This document shows positions 7,697-17,308 of a stretch of DNA of 57,854 bases, piece by piece; position 1 is the stretch's first letter; each line of letters begins with the position of its first letter. The notes below the pieces were generated by a model. The model had not been told where the DNA came from and ran no database searches. It worked only from the letters and a program-made list of their open reading frames with translations. Both the position numbers and the translations under genes were made by a program. Source of the DNA: Azoarcus sp. Aa7 (GTDB taxonomy: Bacteria > Pseudomonadota > Gammaproteobacteria > Burkholderiales > Rhodocyclaceae); contig NZ_QVLR01000023.1 of assembly GCF_014822185.1 (NCBI RefSeq), forward strand, positions 1-57,854. Reading direction: 5' to 3'.

Positions 7697-8434
7697 TTAC
7701 TCCCGGGTTGCGGCACGCGCCGCGATGAGCGATTCGACCTGCGTGACCAGCATCGCGGGGTCCGCGAAGCCGTAGAAGCGCGTCCATTTGCCGCTGCGGC
7801 CGTCGCCGACCATCATCACGACGGGGTGGTCCTCGAAGTTCGGCGTCCATGTGCCCATCCCCTTGAGCGTGTCGTTGACCGCCGTGGTGCTGCCGGTGAG
7901 CCACGACCACCCCGCGCCCGCGCCGCGGGCACGCGCGTAGTCGCGCAGGCGGGCGGGGGTGTCGCGGACCGGATCGACGGTGAGCGAGACCAGCGCGACC
8001 TCGCGCCCCACCCGCCCGCCGAGCTTCTGCTGCACTTCGCCCATGATCGCGGAGACCACCGGGCACACCGTCGTGCAGCTGGTGTACACAAAATCCATCA
8101 CCACGATGCGGTCGCCGATCACGTCGGACTTGAGGCTCCGTTCGCGGCTGTTCTGGTCGAGCAGCTTCACGTCGGGGAAACGCACCGTCACGTCCTCGGG
8201 CAGCTTCATGTCGGACGCGGCGTGATTCGCATGATTCGCGTGACCTGCATGACCCGCGTGGGCATCCGCCGCGGCAACCTGCGTGGCCTGCGGTTTCATC
8301 GCATGCTCGGAATGTGCGCGCGCCAGCCCCGGCACGATCATGCCCGCCGCCACGGCGACCGCCAGCGCGATCAGGCTGCCACGCATGATCCTGGTTCTGC
8401 GATCGTGCTTCATGCTTCTTGCTCCCTTCTTCAT
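7697..8434 (-). CDS. SCO1/SenC-family protein with His-rich linker
   Basis: The protein of about 245 aa has a signal peptide, then a linker very rich in His, Ala and Gly (about residues 40-75, repeats of HAGH and HANH), then an SCO domain with CTTVCP and a His in the FEDHPVVMM segment. The His-rich linker could buffer copper before transfer. The ATG at 8434 has an AGGAGG upstream; a second start at 8413 with GGGAG is also possible. The stop is 4 bp upstream of the next SCO gene and the start 27 bp from the propeller gene, so the row is probably one transcript. Copper delivery to the giant oxidase is inference from context. Confidence 0.92.
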   Translation of the reverse strand: MKKGARSMKHDRRTRIMRGSLIALAVAVAAGMIVPGLARAHSEHAMKPQATQVAAADAHAGHAGHANHANHAASDMKLPEDVTVRFPDVKLLDQNSRERSLKSDVIGDRIVVMDFVYTSCTTVCPVVSAIMGEVQQKLGGRVGREVALVSLTVDPVRDTPARLRDYARARGAGAGWSWLTGSTTAVNDTLKGMGTWTPNFEDHPVVMMVGDGRSGKWTRFYGFADPAMLVTQVESLIAARAATRE

Positions 8435-8460
8435 CGCCGCCTCCTGCTCCTCGGTTCCCG

Positions 8461-10413
8461 TCACTTGCCCGCCACCGCCGACACCGCGCGCAGCGTCAGG
8501 TAGGGCTTGTTCTGCACATCCCTCAGCGCGTCCGAGTCCACATGCACGTAGTACGCGCCGGTCTCGCCGAGCTGCACCTGCGCTTCATACACCCCGTCGC
8601 CCACCTCGCGTGCCACCGCGCTCTGGCGCGTGCCGGCCGGGGCGACGAAATAGCTCACCCTCAGGTCCTGGATGCCGGTGCGCGGCGTGTCCTTCTTGCC
8701 GGCGACGAGACGGAAGCGCACCGTCGTCTTGCCCGGCGCCTGCACCGTCACCGGCACGGGCAGGAACTCGAGGCGCGGCATCGCGAGCTTGGCGTCGCTG
8801 ACCGCGCCCGGCTTCACCTCGGCGCTGAAGCAGTGCAGCACCTGCGGCCGGTCGAGCATGAAGGCGACGTCGAACTTGCCCGACGCCGGCAGCGTCACCT
8901 GGGTCGAGAACACGCCCGGCTCGCCCTGCTTCATCGCGCGGTCCACCACCGTCACCGCGCGCGCCGTGTGGCCGCGGTTGAGGTAGCCCGTCATCGGCGC
9001 GTTCATGCCTTCCATGTAGAAGTAAGTGGTGTTGTTGGCCGGATTCACGACGAACACCGACCCCTCGTCGTTGCGCGCCGCGAGGCTGGCCGCCAGCGGC
9101 AGGTCGCCCGCGAGCTTGGGCGCCTCGCCGCCCGCAGCGAAACTCTGCAGCACCGGCTCGTGGCCCTTGCCCAGGGAGTCGAGCCTGACCATCGTCACGC
9201 GCTCGCTGGCGAGGCCGCGCACGTAGGCGTAGCCGGCCGTGAAGGTCACCTGATAGGGCTCGGAGGCCACCTTGATGTCATGCACGGCCTCGTCGCTGCC
9301 CGCATCGACCACCGTCGCGACGCTCTCCAGCGTGTTCAGCGCGAAGGCGTAGCGGCCGTCGGACGTGAAGCGCACCGGCCCGAGGCCGGGCTTGGCCTGG
9401 ATCACCTTGCGCGTCGCCAGCGTCTTGGCGTCGATCACCGTGATCGTGCCCGCCTGCCCGTCGGCCACGTACAGCGCCTTCGACAGCGCGGACTGCGCCA
9501 CCGAGATCGGCCGCGGCCCGGTCTGCAGATCCTTCACCTTCTGCATCGTCGCGACGTCGAACACCGTCACGGTGCCCGTGTCGCGGTTGCTCACGAAGGC
9601 GTGGCGCGAGTCGTCGCTGAAGGCGATCTCGTGGTGCCCCTTGCCGGTCGCGAAAGTCTTCACCGGCTTGAAAGTGTGCGCGTCGATCACCGTGACGCCG
9701 CTCTTGTTCGGGTCGCGCGAGTTGTTGCCGACCCACAGGTAGCGCCCGTCGGGCTGCACCGCTACGCGCACCGGTTCGTCGCCGGCATCGACGTTATTGA
9801 CGACGCGGAAAGTGCCCGCATCGACGACCGCGACCTGATCGGCGATCGGCATCGACACGAAGATGTGCTTGCTGTCGGCGCTCTTCACCCAGTCCACCGG
9901 CGGGCGCTTGAGCATGATGCGCGTCAGCGTGCTGGTGACGCCGCCCACCGAAGTCAGCGGGTCGATCACGCTGATGCTCGGATCCTTGTTGAGCACCAGC
10001 AGGTAATAGCTGTTGAGGTCCACCATCGGCCGCACGCCGACCACGCCCTTCAGGTAGAGCGCGATCTTGTCCTTGCATTCCTTCTGCTCGTTGGCCTTCG
10101 GGTTCGAGATCACGTGCGCGAGGTCCAGCCACGCGCCCGGTGCGAGTCCCGGCACCCCCTTGCCCGTATTGGCGTCGGTGATGCGGAAGCGGATGTCGGC
10201 GAGCCCGCCTTCGACCAGCTCGGTGGCATCGCCGGCGGGGCGCGCTTCGAAGTCGATCGCGACGCCGTCGCGCACCAGGCGTCCGCTGGCTGCCGGCTTG
10301 GCATCCGCCATCGCAGACGCCGATGCGGACACCGGCGCCGGCGCAGCGGCAAGCGTTCCCGGCAATGCGCACGACACCAGCAGCGAAAGTGTTGCGAAGC
10401 GAAGTTTGCTCAC
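8461..10413 (-). CDS. Exported YVTN-family beta-propeller protein
   Basis: The 650-aa protein starts at GTG 10413 behind GGGGGAAA and has a signal peptide ending near LAA-APAP. An N-terminal Ig-like region (about residues 35-120) is followed by YVTN/NHL-type propeller blades, seen as repeats such as VAVVDAGTFRVV, VTVFDVATMQKV and ITVIDAKTLATRKV, with a C-terminal beta-sandwich that ends YYVHVDSDALR. Similar propellers occur in cytochrome cd1-like and surface proteins. No heme motif (CxxCH) is present, so it is probably a structural or electron-transfer scaffold. It is separated from the oxidase gene by a putative terminator but sits directly upstream of the two SCO genes. Confidence 0.85.
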   Translation of the reverse strand: MSKLRFATLSLLVSCALPGTLAAAPAPVSASASAMADAKPAASGRLVRDGVAIDFEARPAGDATELVEGGLADIRFRITDANTGKGVPGLAPGAWLDLAHVISNPKANEQKECKDKIALYLKGVVGVRPMVDLNSYYLLVLNKDPSISVIDPLTSVGGVTSTLTRIMLKRPPVDWVKSADSKHIFVSMPIADQVAVVDAGTFRVVNNVDAGDEPVRVAVQPDGRYLWVGNNSRDPNKSGVTVIDAHTFKPVKTFATGKGHHEIAFSDDSRHAFVSNRDTGTVTVFDVATMQKVKDLQTGPRPISVAQSALSKALYVADGQAGTITVIDAKTLATRKVIQAKPGLGPVRFTSDGRYAFALNTLESVATVVDAGSDEAVHDIKVASEPYQVTFTAGYAYVRGLASERVTMVRLDSLGKGHEPVLQSFAAGGEAPKLAGDLPLAASLAARNDEGSVFVVNPANNTTYFYMEGMNAPMTGYLNRGHTARAVTVVDRAMKQGEPGVFSTQVTLPASGKFDVAFMLDRPQVLHCFSAEVKPGAVSDAKLAMPRLEFLPVPVTVQAPGKTTVRFRLVAGKKDTPRTGIQDLRVSYFVAPAGTRQSAVAREVGDGVYEAQVQLGETGAYYVHVDSDALRDVQNKPYLTLRAVSAVAGK

Positions 10414-10540
10414 GATGATTTCCCCCGTTTTCGGGACCCACCACTGGGTGATGTTCCCCGGACTACTTGTTCGTTCGGATGCGCGTTCGGCAACGCGCCG
10501 GATGAAGCCGTTTGCCTGCGCGGCGCGGCTGTATCCGCAA

Positions 10541-10578
10541 AAAAGGCGGCGGGCCCCACTGCCATTAAGACCCGCCAA
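10541..10578 (-). terminator. Putative intrinsic terminator after the multicopper oxidase
   Basis: On the minus strand GGCGGG, a 17-base loop and CCCGCC are followed by GCC and six T residues. It lies about 130 bp downstream of the oxidase stop and 130 bp upstream of the propeller start. The stem is short and the loop long, so termination may be partial. The rest of 10414-10708 shows no further gene or clear promoter. Confidence 0.45.
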
Positions 10579-10708
10579 ATCCGCAACAGCCATGCTGCTG
10601 TTGCAACCTACGCATGCTTCGTACCAGCGGGATGCGGCCGGCAGCGCCACACCCCGCCTTTGCTGCCTGATACGAACTACGAACTGCTTACTGCGAACTG
10701 CGTATTGC

Positions 10709-13700
10709 CTACTGCACCCGCACGATCCCCCAGCGGCCGCCCAGGTTGCCCAGCGACTCGAAGTCGCGGTACAGGTAGTCGCCCGGGATTGCATTGGCGC
10801 CGCCTGCGCTGGCCAGGTTGAAGGTGAAGTGCGCGGCCGGCAGGATGCTTTCCTGACCGCCCAGGAACATCCCCAGCGGATTGAACAGGATCCGCGTCGA
10901 ACCCACACCGAACTTGCGCGACGGATAGCCGCTCGCATCGGTGTTGTTGGCGCGGTACGGATCGCGCTGCCACACGTGCCCATGCAGGCCGAAAGTACCC
11001 ATCCGGCTGCCGCCCGAAGCCTGCACCACGTGGATGCGGAAGGGCATGCCGCGGCCCACCGTCAGCACCGGGGTCTCCGGATCGCCACCGACCAGGGCGT
11101 TGCTGTAGGCCATGTTGGCATTGGGCACGTCGGCATAGCCCGCACCGTTGGCGTGACCGAAGGGTGCGTCCGGAGCCTTCTGGAAGCGGTACCACAGCGG
11201 TTCGACCTTGTAGTTCACCGCCATCGCCGAGTTGTCTTCCGGATCCTCGTGCACCATCGGACCTTCGGCGGCGGTGTTCTCCACCGGATCGCCATTCGCC
11301 CAGCGCATGTTCAGACCCTTCGCCCACTGCAGCGCGAAGTCACGGTAGGTCGCAAGCTCCGGCTTCGTGGTCTTGGTCACCGTGGCGGCAGCGCGCATGT
11401 TGCTGTCCTCGACCCAGGTCGATTCCGGCGGCATGGCGACGAACGCCCCGTTAAGCCCCTTCTGCGTTTGCTTGACACGGTCCGCGGGCATGATATTGGC
11501 CCCGCCGAACTCGATGCCCACCGCCGTGACGGTGTCGGTTGCCTTCTTGATGGTGGATGTTTGCGCAGAGAATGCGCGGCCCAGGTCTCCTACGTAGTAT
11601 TGATAGGACGTCGTCGGGTACGGATCGGTGGCGTTCGCGCGCGGTGCGACCGTCTGCACCGGGTTGATACCCACGTTGGCACCGTCGGACTTGGTCACGT
11701 CGTACATCAGCAGCTGGGTGTGGAGGCCAGCGTGCGCGGACGGACGCATCAGGTTGTTGTTGAAGGTGGTGTAGCCCACCGGGTCGAAGCGCTCACGGAT
11801 CACGACCGGCGACATCAGGTTGGGCGACGGCAGGTCGGGCATCGCCGTCGGCAGGCGGTTCTCCAGCACCACATTCACGCACTCGCCGGACGCCGCACGC
11901 AGCACCAGGGGCTCGACCGGGACGCCGGCTTTCAGCTTGCCGGTGCTCGCATCGAGGTCGTCCTTGCGCACGTACATGATTGCGGTCGGGTCGTGCAGCG
12001 GGCCGGACTTGCCGCCGATCGTGATCGCTTCACCCGTCACTTCGTCGATGATGGTCGCGGCCGGGATGCTCGTCGGACGCGAGTTGTACACCAGCGTGCC
12101 GCCGTTGGCCTTGAGCGGACCGCCGACATGCTTGCCGTCGCTGCCGGCCATGCCGATAGTCAGGCCGAGCGGGTTGGGCAGGATGTCGTTGGCGAGCGCC
12201 ACCACCACGTCGAAGTTGCGCTGCTTGACCGGCAGCACACCGAGCTTAGGATCGACGTAGTTCTTCGGGCAGATGCCGTTGAAGTCCCCCGTGTTGGTCA
12301 GGCTGACCGGCAGCGGGTTGTTCGGCGTCGCGTACAGGTCGGACTGCTTCTCGGCGTAGTTGCGCATCACCCCCCACGTGCCGTTCCAGTAGCCTTCGAT
12401 CGACGGATTGATCGAGTACATGTAGTCGGCTTCGATACGGGTCGCATCCGCATACATCGCCACCGGCATGCCGAGGCTGAACTGCTCGGAGATGCCGAGC
12501 ATCTGGCCGTTGCGCCAGCCGGAGTTGCCTGCCGCGCCGAAGGCCGAACCCGCCTGCAGCCACTTCACGCCGTGGATGCTCACGCTGTGCGCCTCTTCCT
12601 GGCCGCCGGCCTGCACGCGGACGCGGACGATATCACCCGCATAGGTGCGCATCATCGGCGTGAAGGGGTCGCCCGCCTTGTCGCCCGCCTTGTTGATGTG
12701 CGGCGGGAAGATCGTGACGCCGCCGGTCGGGCCGGTCGCCTGCCTGATCGCGCTCGGTGCTTCGTTGAACGCTGCGATCTTGCGGTCGGTACGGCTTTGC
12801 AGTGCGTAGGCCAGGTCACCCGCGAGTCCGTCCGCCTGCATCCCCGGCTTGCCGTCGGGGCCGATCTTGGCCGGGTCGTAGATGCGCAGCGCCACCGGTT
12901 CGTTGCGGTAATTCACCACGAACATGCCGGGGTCGTCCGCCGAGATCGCCTGCGGGCAGGGCCGGACCGGGCAACCGATCTTCTCGCCACCCGCGACGAT
13001 GCGCTGCATGTCGGGGAAGATGGGCAGCGTGGTCTTCTTCGCCGGCGGGTTGATCGCGAAGCGGAAGCTGTCCGGGCTGGTCGGGTACCTGACCGGGTCG
13101 GGGATGCCGTCCGGACCTGCACCGACGTAGACGCCGGCTTCGTACGCATGCTGGAAGTCGGTGAACTCCAGGTAGAACTCGCGGTAGCTGTCATCGACCT
13201 TGTCGCCGTCGATGTCGCCGCTGTTGATCACCGCCTGCCACGAGGTCGGGCCGCCGTCTGCACGGGTGTACAGCGGGGTGCCGTCCTCGGCGTGGTACCA
13301 CTTCGAACCCGCCGGTTCGGTCAGCACGGTAGCGTACAGGCCGATCTGCTGGTGCGTCGAGGGACCATAGTGGTCATGCGTGAAGATGTTGCCCAGGCCG
13401 CGGTCGATGTTGTACTGGTTCAACAACGGGTCGGAGAACCAGCGCTGCTGCGTCGTGCGTGCGCCCATCCAGTCCGGACGATTGAACTGTCCGAAGTAGG
13501 GGTGAGCCTTGGGCACGGGGCAGACGTTGCTGCCGTCGCGCGGATCGGTCGGTTCGGTGCAGTGGTTGAAGTGGCGGACCGCGTGGATGCGCTCGACGAT
13601 CGCTCCCGGGGAGATCGTGCCGTCCTCATAGTTCCAGCCGTTCGCCGCGCCGTCCGTGGTGGAAAGGTCCCACTTGGGCAGGTGGATGTGCTGGCCGATG

Positions 13701-16540
13701 ATGTCGGTCGGCGTGCGCACCTGGTAGTCGTCCAGCTCGTAGAACTCCGGCACCAGGTTGGTGTGGTGATACATCGCGCAGTCGAACGTGTTCAGGCGCA
13801 TCACCAGGGGCTCGGGCGGTTGCTGCTTGCTGATCACCGGCATCACGTCCTCCCACAGCGCGATGATGCGCTGTTGCGGGAAGTGGTAACCGGCCTTGTT
13901 GATCACCGCGTCGAACTGGATGTTGGCGCCCTTGTACACGCGCGGCGTGCTCGCGTTGAACTGCGAGGCCGCACCGGTCCACATCGAGCTCATCGTCGCG
14001 CCGCTGTACCAGGTGCCCGCGCCGGCGGCCGCAGTCAGCTGCTTCTGCGTGTCGTCGATGCAGGGCTCGGCGAACGGCGCCGCGACCGAGGGCTTCGCGC
14101 CGTTGGTCTTGAAGTTCGCCGCCGTGACCGTGCTGCCGCTCGGATTGGCCGCATAGCTGGCGTGGTAGGACTTCGAGTGGAAGGCCATCGCCGCCTGCTC
14201 CGCGTCCGTGCCTTCCTCGGGGAAGAACACCGCCTTGGCCGCCGTGAGCTTCTTCATGAAGTCGACCGGGCTGGTCGTCACGATCGCGGTGGTGCCCGAA
14301 AGCGTCCCCTCGAGCGTGTGCCGCGCCAGACCGCCGTCCCAGCCGCCCGCCTGCGCCGGCACGAGACCGGACCACAGCGCGTCGCCGCTCGCCTTCAGTT
14401 CCTGCGCCTTGGTCTCGGTCAGCATGTCGAGCGGCGGGGTCGGTGGACGCTGGCCCATCGTCGACTCGATGCCCGCGACCCAGAACGGATAGCCCGGGTT
14501 CTTCAGCGTGCCGTCGGCGTTCTTGTTGGCAGCGCTGCGGTCGACCTGGGCATTGGAACCCGCGATGACGCTGGCACCGGTGACGGGGTTGGTGACGTAC
14601 TTGGCGACGACGCTCACCTTGCCCGGCATCGGCGCCATCGCCTTGCCCGGCAGCGGCACCACGGCGGGGATCGGCGCGCCGACCACCACTTCGCCGTCGG
14701 GATAGGCGCGCGCGCCTGCGACGGGCGTGCCGTCCTTCAGCGCATACGGCGTGCTGTGATAGCCCTTGGTGCCGTTCGACACCGCCAGCTTCGTGCCCGC
14801 CTCGAAGGTGTCGTGGACCCGCCACATGTACCACATGCCCTGCGCGAAGTGCGGGTAGAAGTGGCAGTGGTAGATCGCGTCGCCCGGAGAACGGTTACGG
14901 TTGCCGGAGCCGCCGTTGACCATCTCATAGGTGTAGCCGGAGCCCGGCCCGATGCCTTGCGCGTCGAGATAGTTGGAATTGTCGTCGTTGGGGTTGAACA
15001 GCCACTGGTGGTTGTGCAGGTGGTACACGTGCTGCTCCTGCCCCACGTGGATGTTGCGGTACTTCACGAAGTCGCCGATGTAGCTGTGGTGCACGTTCGC
15101 CGGATCCTGCGGATACAGCGCCTTCGTCGCCTTGATGCCGGTGGTCCCGGCCGGCGGCACCTGGCCCGGCTTCAGCGCTTCGAGGCCGACGTTCGCGGGA
15201 ATGTCGACCAGTTGCGCCGGGTCGCCGACCACGTAGGCGGTGAGGAAAAACTCCTCGTACGCACAGGAGGTGCAGTCGTGCATCGGGCCGACGCCGAGGC
15301 GGTTCGCGATGATCTCGGAACCGATGCCGCCGGAACCGTAGTTGATCATGAACGCGTCGCGGGTCGCCTGCAGCACGTAGCCGAACACCGGGTCGTTGTA
15401 GAAGCCCGGGAAGGCCTGCGCGGTGGCCACTTCGTCGTGGAACACGGTCGAGAAGTCGCGGAAGGGTTCCAGGCGGTTAGGGTAGGCCGGATTGCGCTTG
15501 CCCATGTTTTCCAGCGGGTAGGTCGTCGCCGGGAAAGTACCGTCGACGTTCGGACCCAGCACCACGGCGTCGATCTCGGTATGCACGATGCGCGTGCCGT
15601 CGACCATGTTCACGACCGGCTTGCCGGCCTTGCCCTCGCTGGTCCACGGCTGCGCATTCGGATAGCGCGCCTCGTAGTTCATGATCGGCTGGCCGGCCGC
15701 GGTCAGTTCGCCCGCAGCGGCCGTCAGCACGCCGTCGCCGTTCTTGTCGGCGGCGATGCGCATTTCCTCCTCGCTCAGCACACTGCGGTACGCGCGACCG
15801 CCCTTGGGCAGCACCGTCAACTGGCCGAACAGGCCGCTGGAGATGTTCCCGGCGGTGCCATCCGCACCGAAGGTCGCCCCGTAGCTGGTCACCACGAAGG
15901 TCCCCTCACGCTCGCCGTAAAGCGTGTAGGTCTTCATTTGACCGGGAGCAGCCAGTGCGGACGCGTTCTTGCCGGTGTTGTCGCCCATGTCGGCGATGCT
16001 GTTGACCGCCTGCATGCCCTGCGCGAAGAAACCCACGTTGCGATCGGCGACCTGGTCGTCGATGTGCATCTCGGGCGGCACCGCGTCGCGCGGGTTGGCC
16101 GTCGGGCTCAGCAGATTGGTCAGGTTCACGGTCAGGCATTCGCCCGCCGCGATGCGCAGCACCAGCGGACGCGGCCGCTTGTCGGCGCGCAGCCTGACGT
16201 TGCCCGCCGACTTCGTGCCGCCGGCCGCGAGCGTCTTGCCGCTCGAATCGACCACGTCTTCCTCGAGCGCGAACATCATGCCGTTGATGTTCTGCGCGCC
16301 GAGCCGGTTGTACATCAGCGGCTGATCGAGCGCGACCACGTTCGCGACCAGCGTGCGCGAGCACGAAATGCCGGTCGTCGTCGTTCCGCCACCGCCACCA
16401 CCACTCGGCGGAGCTGCCTGAGCCTGGCCGGCGGCGAACAGTGTCGCCCCGGCCAGCATCAGCAGGCCGGCCAGCCTCGTCGGCCGGCCTGTATAGCCGG
16501 CTGCGGCTGGCGCCCGCCCTTTCGGATAAAGATACTTCAT
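10709..16540 (-). CDS. Giant multicopper oxidase, MnxG/MofA-like (putative Mn(II) oxidase)
   Basis: The 1943-aa exported protein has a signal peptide (cleavage near AQA-APPS) and a Gly-rich linker before many cupredoxin-type domains. Copper motifs visible in order are HLHNHQW near residue 507, HCHFYPHFAQGMW near 560 (combined type 1/type 3 motif), QHIHLPKWD near 950, THDHYG near 1055, IHGVKW near 1325, GLHTQLL near 1603 and LHGHVWQ near 1853. Ordinary laccases are about 500 aa with the HCHxxxH motif at the C-terminus. Here that motif is central, resembling the permuted, multi-domain Mn oxidases MnxG (Bacillus) and MofA (Leptothrix, about 1660 aa). The start at 16540 has a purine-rich GGGGGGAA upstream. 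A consensus sigma54 promoter lies about 120 bp upstream. Substrate is inferred; Fe(II), Sb(III), another metal or a structural role are alternatives. Confidence 0.93.
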   Translation of the reverse strand: MKYLYPKGRAPAAAGYTGRPTRLAGLLMLAGATLFAAGQAQAAPPSGGGGGGTTTTGISCSRTLVANVVALDQPLMYNRLGAQNINGMMFALEEDVVDSSGKTLAAGGTKSAGNVRLRADKRPRPLVLRIAAGECLTVNLTNLLSPTANPRDAVPPEMHIDDQVADRNVGFFAQGMQAVNSIADMGDNTGKNASALAAPGQMKTYTLYGEREGTFVVTSYGATFGADGTAGNISSGLFGQLTVLPKGGRAYRSVLSEEEMRIAADKNGDGVLTAAAGELTAAGQPIMNYEARYPNAQPWTSEGKAGKPVVNMVDGTRIVHTEIDAVVLGPNVDGTFPATTYPLENMGKRNPAYPNRLEPFRDFSTVFHDEVATAQAFPGFYNDPVFGYVLQATRDAFMINYGSGGIGSEIIANRLGVGPMHDCTSCAYEEFFLTAYVVGDPAQLVDIPANVGLEALKPGQVPPAGTTGIKATKALYPQDPANVHHSYIGDFVKYRNIHVGQEQHVYHLHNHQWLFNPNDDNSNYLDAQGIGPGSGYTYEMVNGGSGNRNRSPGDAIYHCHFYPHFAQGMWYMWRVHDTFEAGTKLAVSNGTKGYHSTPYALKDGTPVAGARAYPDGEVVVGAPIPAVVPLPGKAMAPMPGKVSVVAKYVTNPVTGASVIAGSNAQVDRSAANKNADGTLKNPGYPFWVAGIESTMGQRPPTPPLDMLTETKAQELKASGDALWSGLVPAQAGGWDGGLARHTLEGTLSGTTAIVTTSPVDFMKKLTAAKAVFFPEEGTDAEQAAMAFHSKSYHASYAANPSGSTVTAANFKTNGAKPSVAAPFAEPCIDDTQKQLTAAAGAGTWYSGATMSSMWTGAASQFNASTPRVYKGANIQFDAVINKAGYHFPQQRIIALWEDVMPVISKQQPPEPLVMRLNTFDCAMYHHTNLVPEFYELDDYQVRTPTDIIGQHIHLPKWDLSTTDGAANGWNYEDGTISPGAIVERIHAVRHFNHCTEPTDPRDGSNVCPVPKAHPYFGQFNRPDWMGARTTQQRWFSDPLLNQYNIDRGLGNIFTHDHYGPSTHQQIGLYATVLTEPAGSKWYHAEDGTPLYTRADGGPTSWQAVINSGDIDGDKVDDSYREFYLEFTDFQHAYEAGVYVGAGPDGIPDPVRYPTSPDSFRFAINPPAKKTTLPIFPDMQRIVAGGEKIGCPVRPCPQAISADDPGMFVVNYRNEPVALRIYDPAKIGPDGKPGMQADGLAGDLAYALQSRTDRKIAAFNEAPSAIRQATGPTGGVTIFPPHINKAGDKAGDPFTPMMRTYAGDIVRVRVQAGGQEEAHSVSIHGVKWLQAGSAFGAAGNSGWRNGQMLGISEQFSLGMPVAMYADATRIEADYMYSINPSIEGYWNGTWGVMRNYAEKQSDLYATPNNPLPVSLTNTGDFNGICPKNYVDPKLGVLPVKQRNFDVVVALANDILPNPLGLTIGMAGSDGKHVGGPLKANGGTLVYNSRPTSIPAATIIDEVTGEAITIGGKSGPLHDPTAIMYVRKDDLDASTGKLKAGVPVEPLVLRAASGECVNVVLENRLPTAMPDLPSPNLMSPVVIRERFDPVGYTTFNNNLMRPSAHAGLHTQLLMYDVTKSDGANVGINPVQTVAPRANATDPYPTTSYQYYVGDLGRAFSAQTSTIKKATDTVTAVGIEFGGANIMPADRVKQTQKGLNGAFVAMPPESTWVEDSNMRAAATVTKTTKPELATYRDFALQWAKGLNMRWANGDPVENTAAEGPMVHEDPEDNSAMAVNYKVEPLWYRFQKAPDAPFGHANGAGYADVPNANMAYSNALVGGDPETPVLTVGRGMPFRIHVVQASGGSRMGTFGLHGHVWQRDPYRANNTDASGYPSRKFGVGSTRILFNPLGMFLGGQESILPAAHFTFNLASAGGANAIPGDYLYRDFESLGNLGGRWGIVRVQ

Positions 16541-16657
16541 CGTCGTTCCCCCCACGGTTACAACGCTTCGGTCTGCGGTGCGCTGCAGACCCCGGACTCG
16601 CGTCCGGCGGACTGCACCGGGCGCGAGCCAAAATGGGAAAATCCCGAGGGCGTTCTC

Positions 16658-16672
16658 GCAATCGTCGTGCCA
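16658..16672 (-). promoter_or_regulatory. Sigma54 promoter of the multicopper oxidase gene
   Basis: On the minus strand the sequence is TGGCAC-GACGA-TTGC, a full match to the sigma54 consensus core. Transcription would start near 16646, leaving a leader of about 105 bases before the ATG at 16540. Three GGGG-N6-CCCC dyads lie 50-300 bp upstream. Confidence 0.85.
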
Positions 16673-16724
16673 TTACAAAAAATCACGTTTTTTCAACGAC
16701 TTGATTTTTACCGGGGTGAAAAGC

Positions 16725-16971
16725 GGGGAAGATTCCCCAGTTTTCCCCCGCAATGCGGGTGGGGGTTCCCCACGCAATCCCGCCAAGGGCGCAGACTCCC
16801 GGAGTCGGATTGCGGCGAACGCCGTACGGCCGATGCCTGCGTCATCAGCATTGGTACGCGACAACTTGTGACAAATTAAGGCTTGGCGGCCGATTACCCA
16901 TGTTGGGCGTGCAGATTTGGCGGCGACGCGGTGAAACGGGGACAGCGCCCCGGAATTGGGGAATAGTCCCC
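16725..16971. promoter_or_regulatory. Cluster of GGGG-N6-CCCC dyads upstream of the oxidase promoter
   Basis: Exact GGGG-N6-CCCC sites are at 16725-16738 (GGGGAAGATTCCCC), 16938-16951 and 16958-16971 (GGGGAATAGTCCCC). A one-mismatch site is at 16758-16771. They sit 53-300 bp upstream of the sigma54 promoter, where NtrC-family activators bind. The binding protein is not known; the activator at 22014-23426 is the obvious candidate. Confidence 0.5.
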
Positions 16972-17010
16972 ACAGAGAGGCGTCTTCGGAGACCGGCTCG
17001 GCGTCGCAGT

Positions 17011-17118
17011 TTCGTAGGGCGGATGAGCCGCAGGCCGGGTTTGCCAACTGCGCCGCCGCATGTCCATCGATCACCTCTGCCATGCGGCGGAAGACGCTGC
17101 GCTTTTCCGCCCTACGAA
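17011..17118. repeat. Palindromic GTAGGGCGG repeat, copy 1
   Basis: The element is bounded by TTCGTAGGGCGG and CCGCCCTACGAA. It contains an inner inverted repeat of CGCCGCATG and CATGCGGCG around 17052-17091. The ends match two other copies in the window (21828-21935 and 28482-28562). It is a non-autonomous palindromic (REP/MITE-like) element with no coding capacity. Confidence 0.8.
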
Positions 17119-17126
17119 TCCGCCGA

Positions 17127-17231
17127 TCAGAACGCGAACGTCGTCCCCAGCACCGCGCTCCAGCGCGGCGTAATCTGCACGCCGTTCACGTGCCGGTAGA
17201 TCAGCCGCTGGTGACGGAGAATGCAGGACAT
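17127..17231 (-). pseudogene. Possible C-terminal remnant of an outer-membrane protein
   Basis: A short frame from 17231 to the stop at 17127 encodes 34 residues ending in PRWSAVLGTTFAF. Alternating hydrophobic residues and a terminal Phe are typical of the last strand of outer-membrane beta-barrels. Nothing upstream in this frame continues the gene, and a palindromic repeat begins 9 bp beyond the stop. It could be a decayed gene end, or a chance frame. The remaining bases to 17308 show no other gene. Confidence 0.3.
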
Positions 17232-17308
17232 GATGGCTCCCGCGCCCCGGGCAACGCGGGCAACAGGCAGCCGGAGAGCTGAAAACGGAATCGGCAGGCA
17301 GCGGCCGT

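Noticed and set aside
10067-16879. Very long plus-strand open frame (over 2200 codons) opposite the oxidase
   Set aside because: It is an antisense shadow of a GC-rich gene; the minus frame has copper motifs, a signal peptide and ribosome site, while the plus product is a His/Arg/Val-rich nonsense composition.
16673-17083. 136-codon minus-strand frame upstream of the oxidase
   Set aside because: It covers the sigma54 promoter, the activator dyads and part of a palindromic repeat, has no ribosome site and no recognisable domain.
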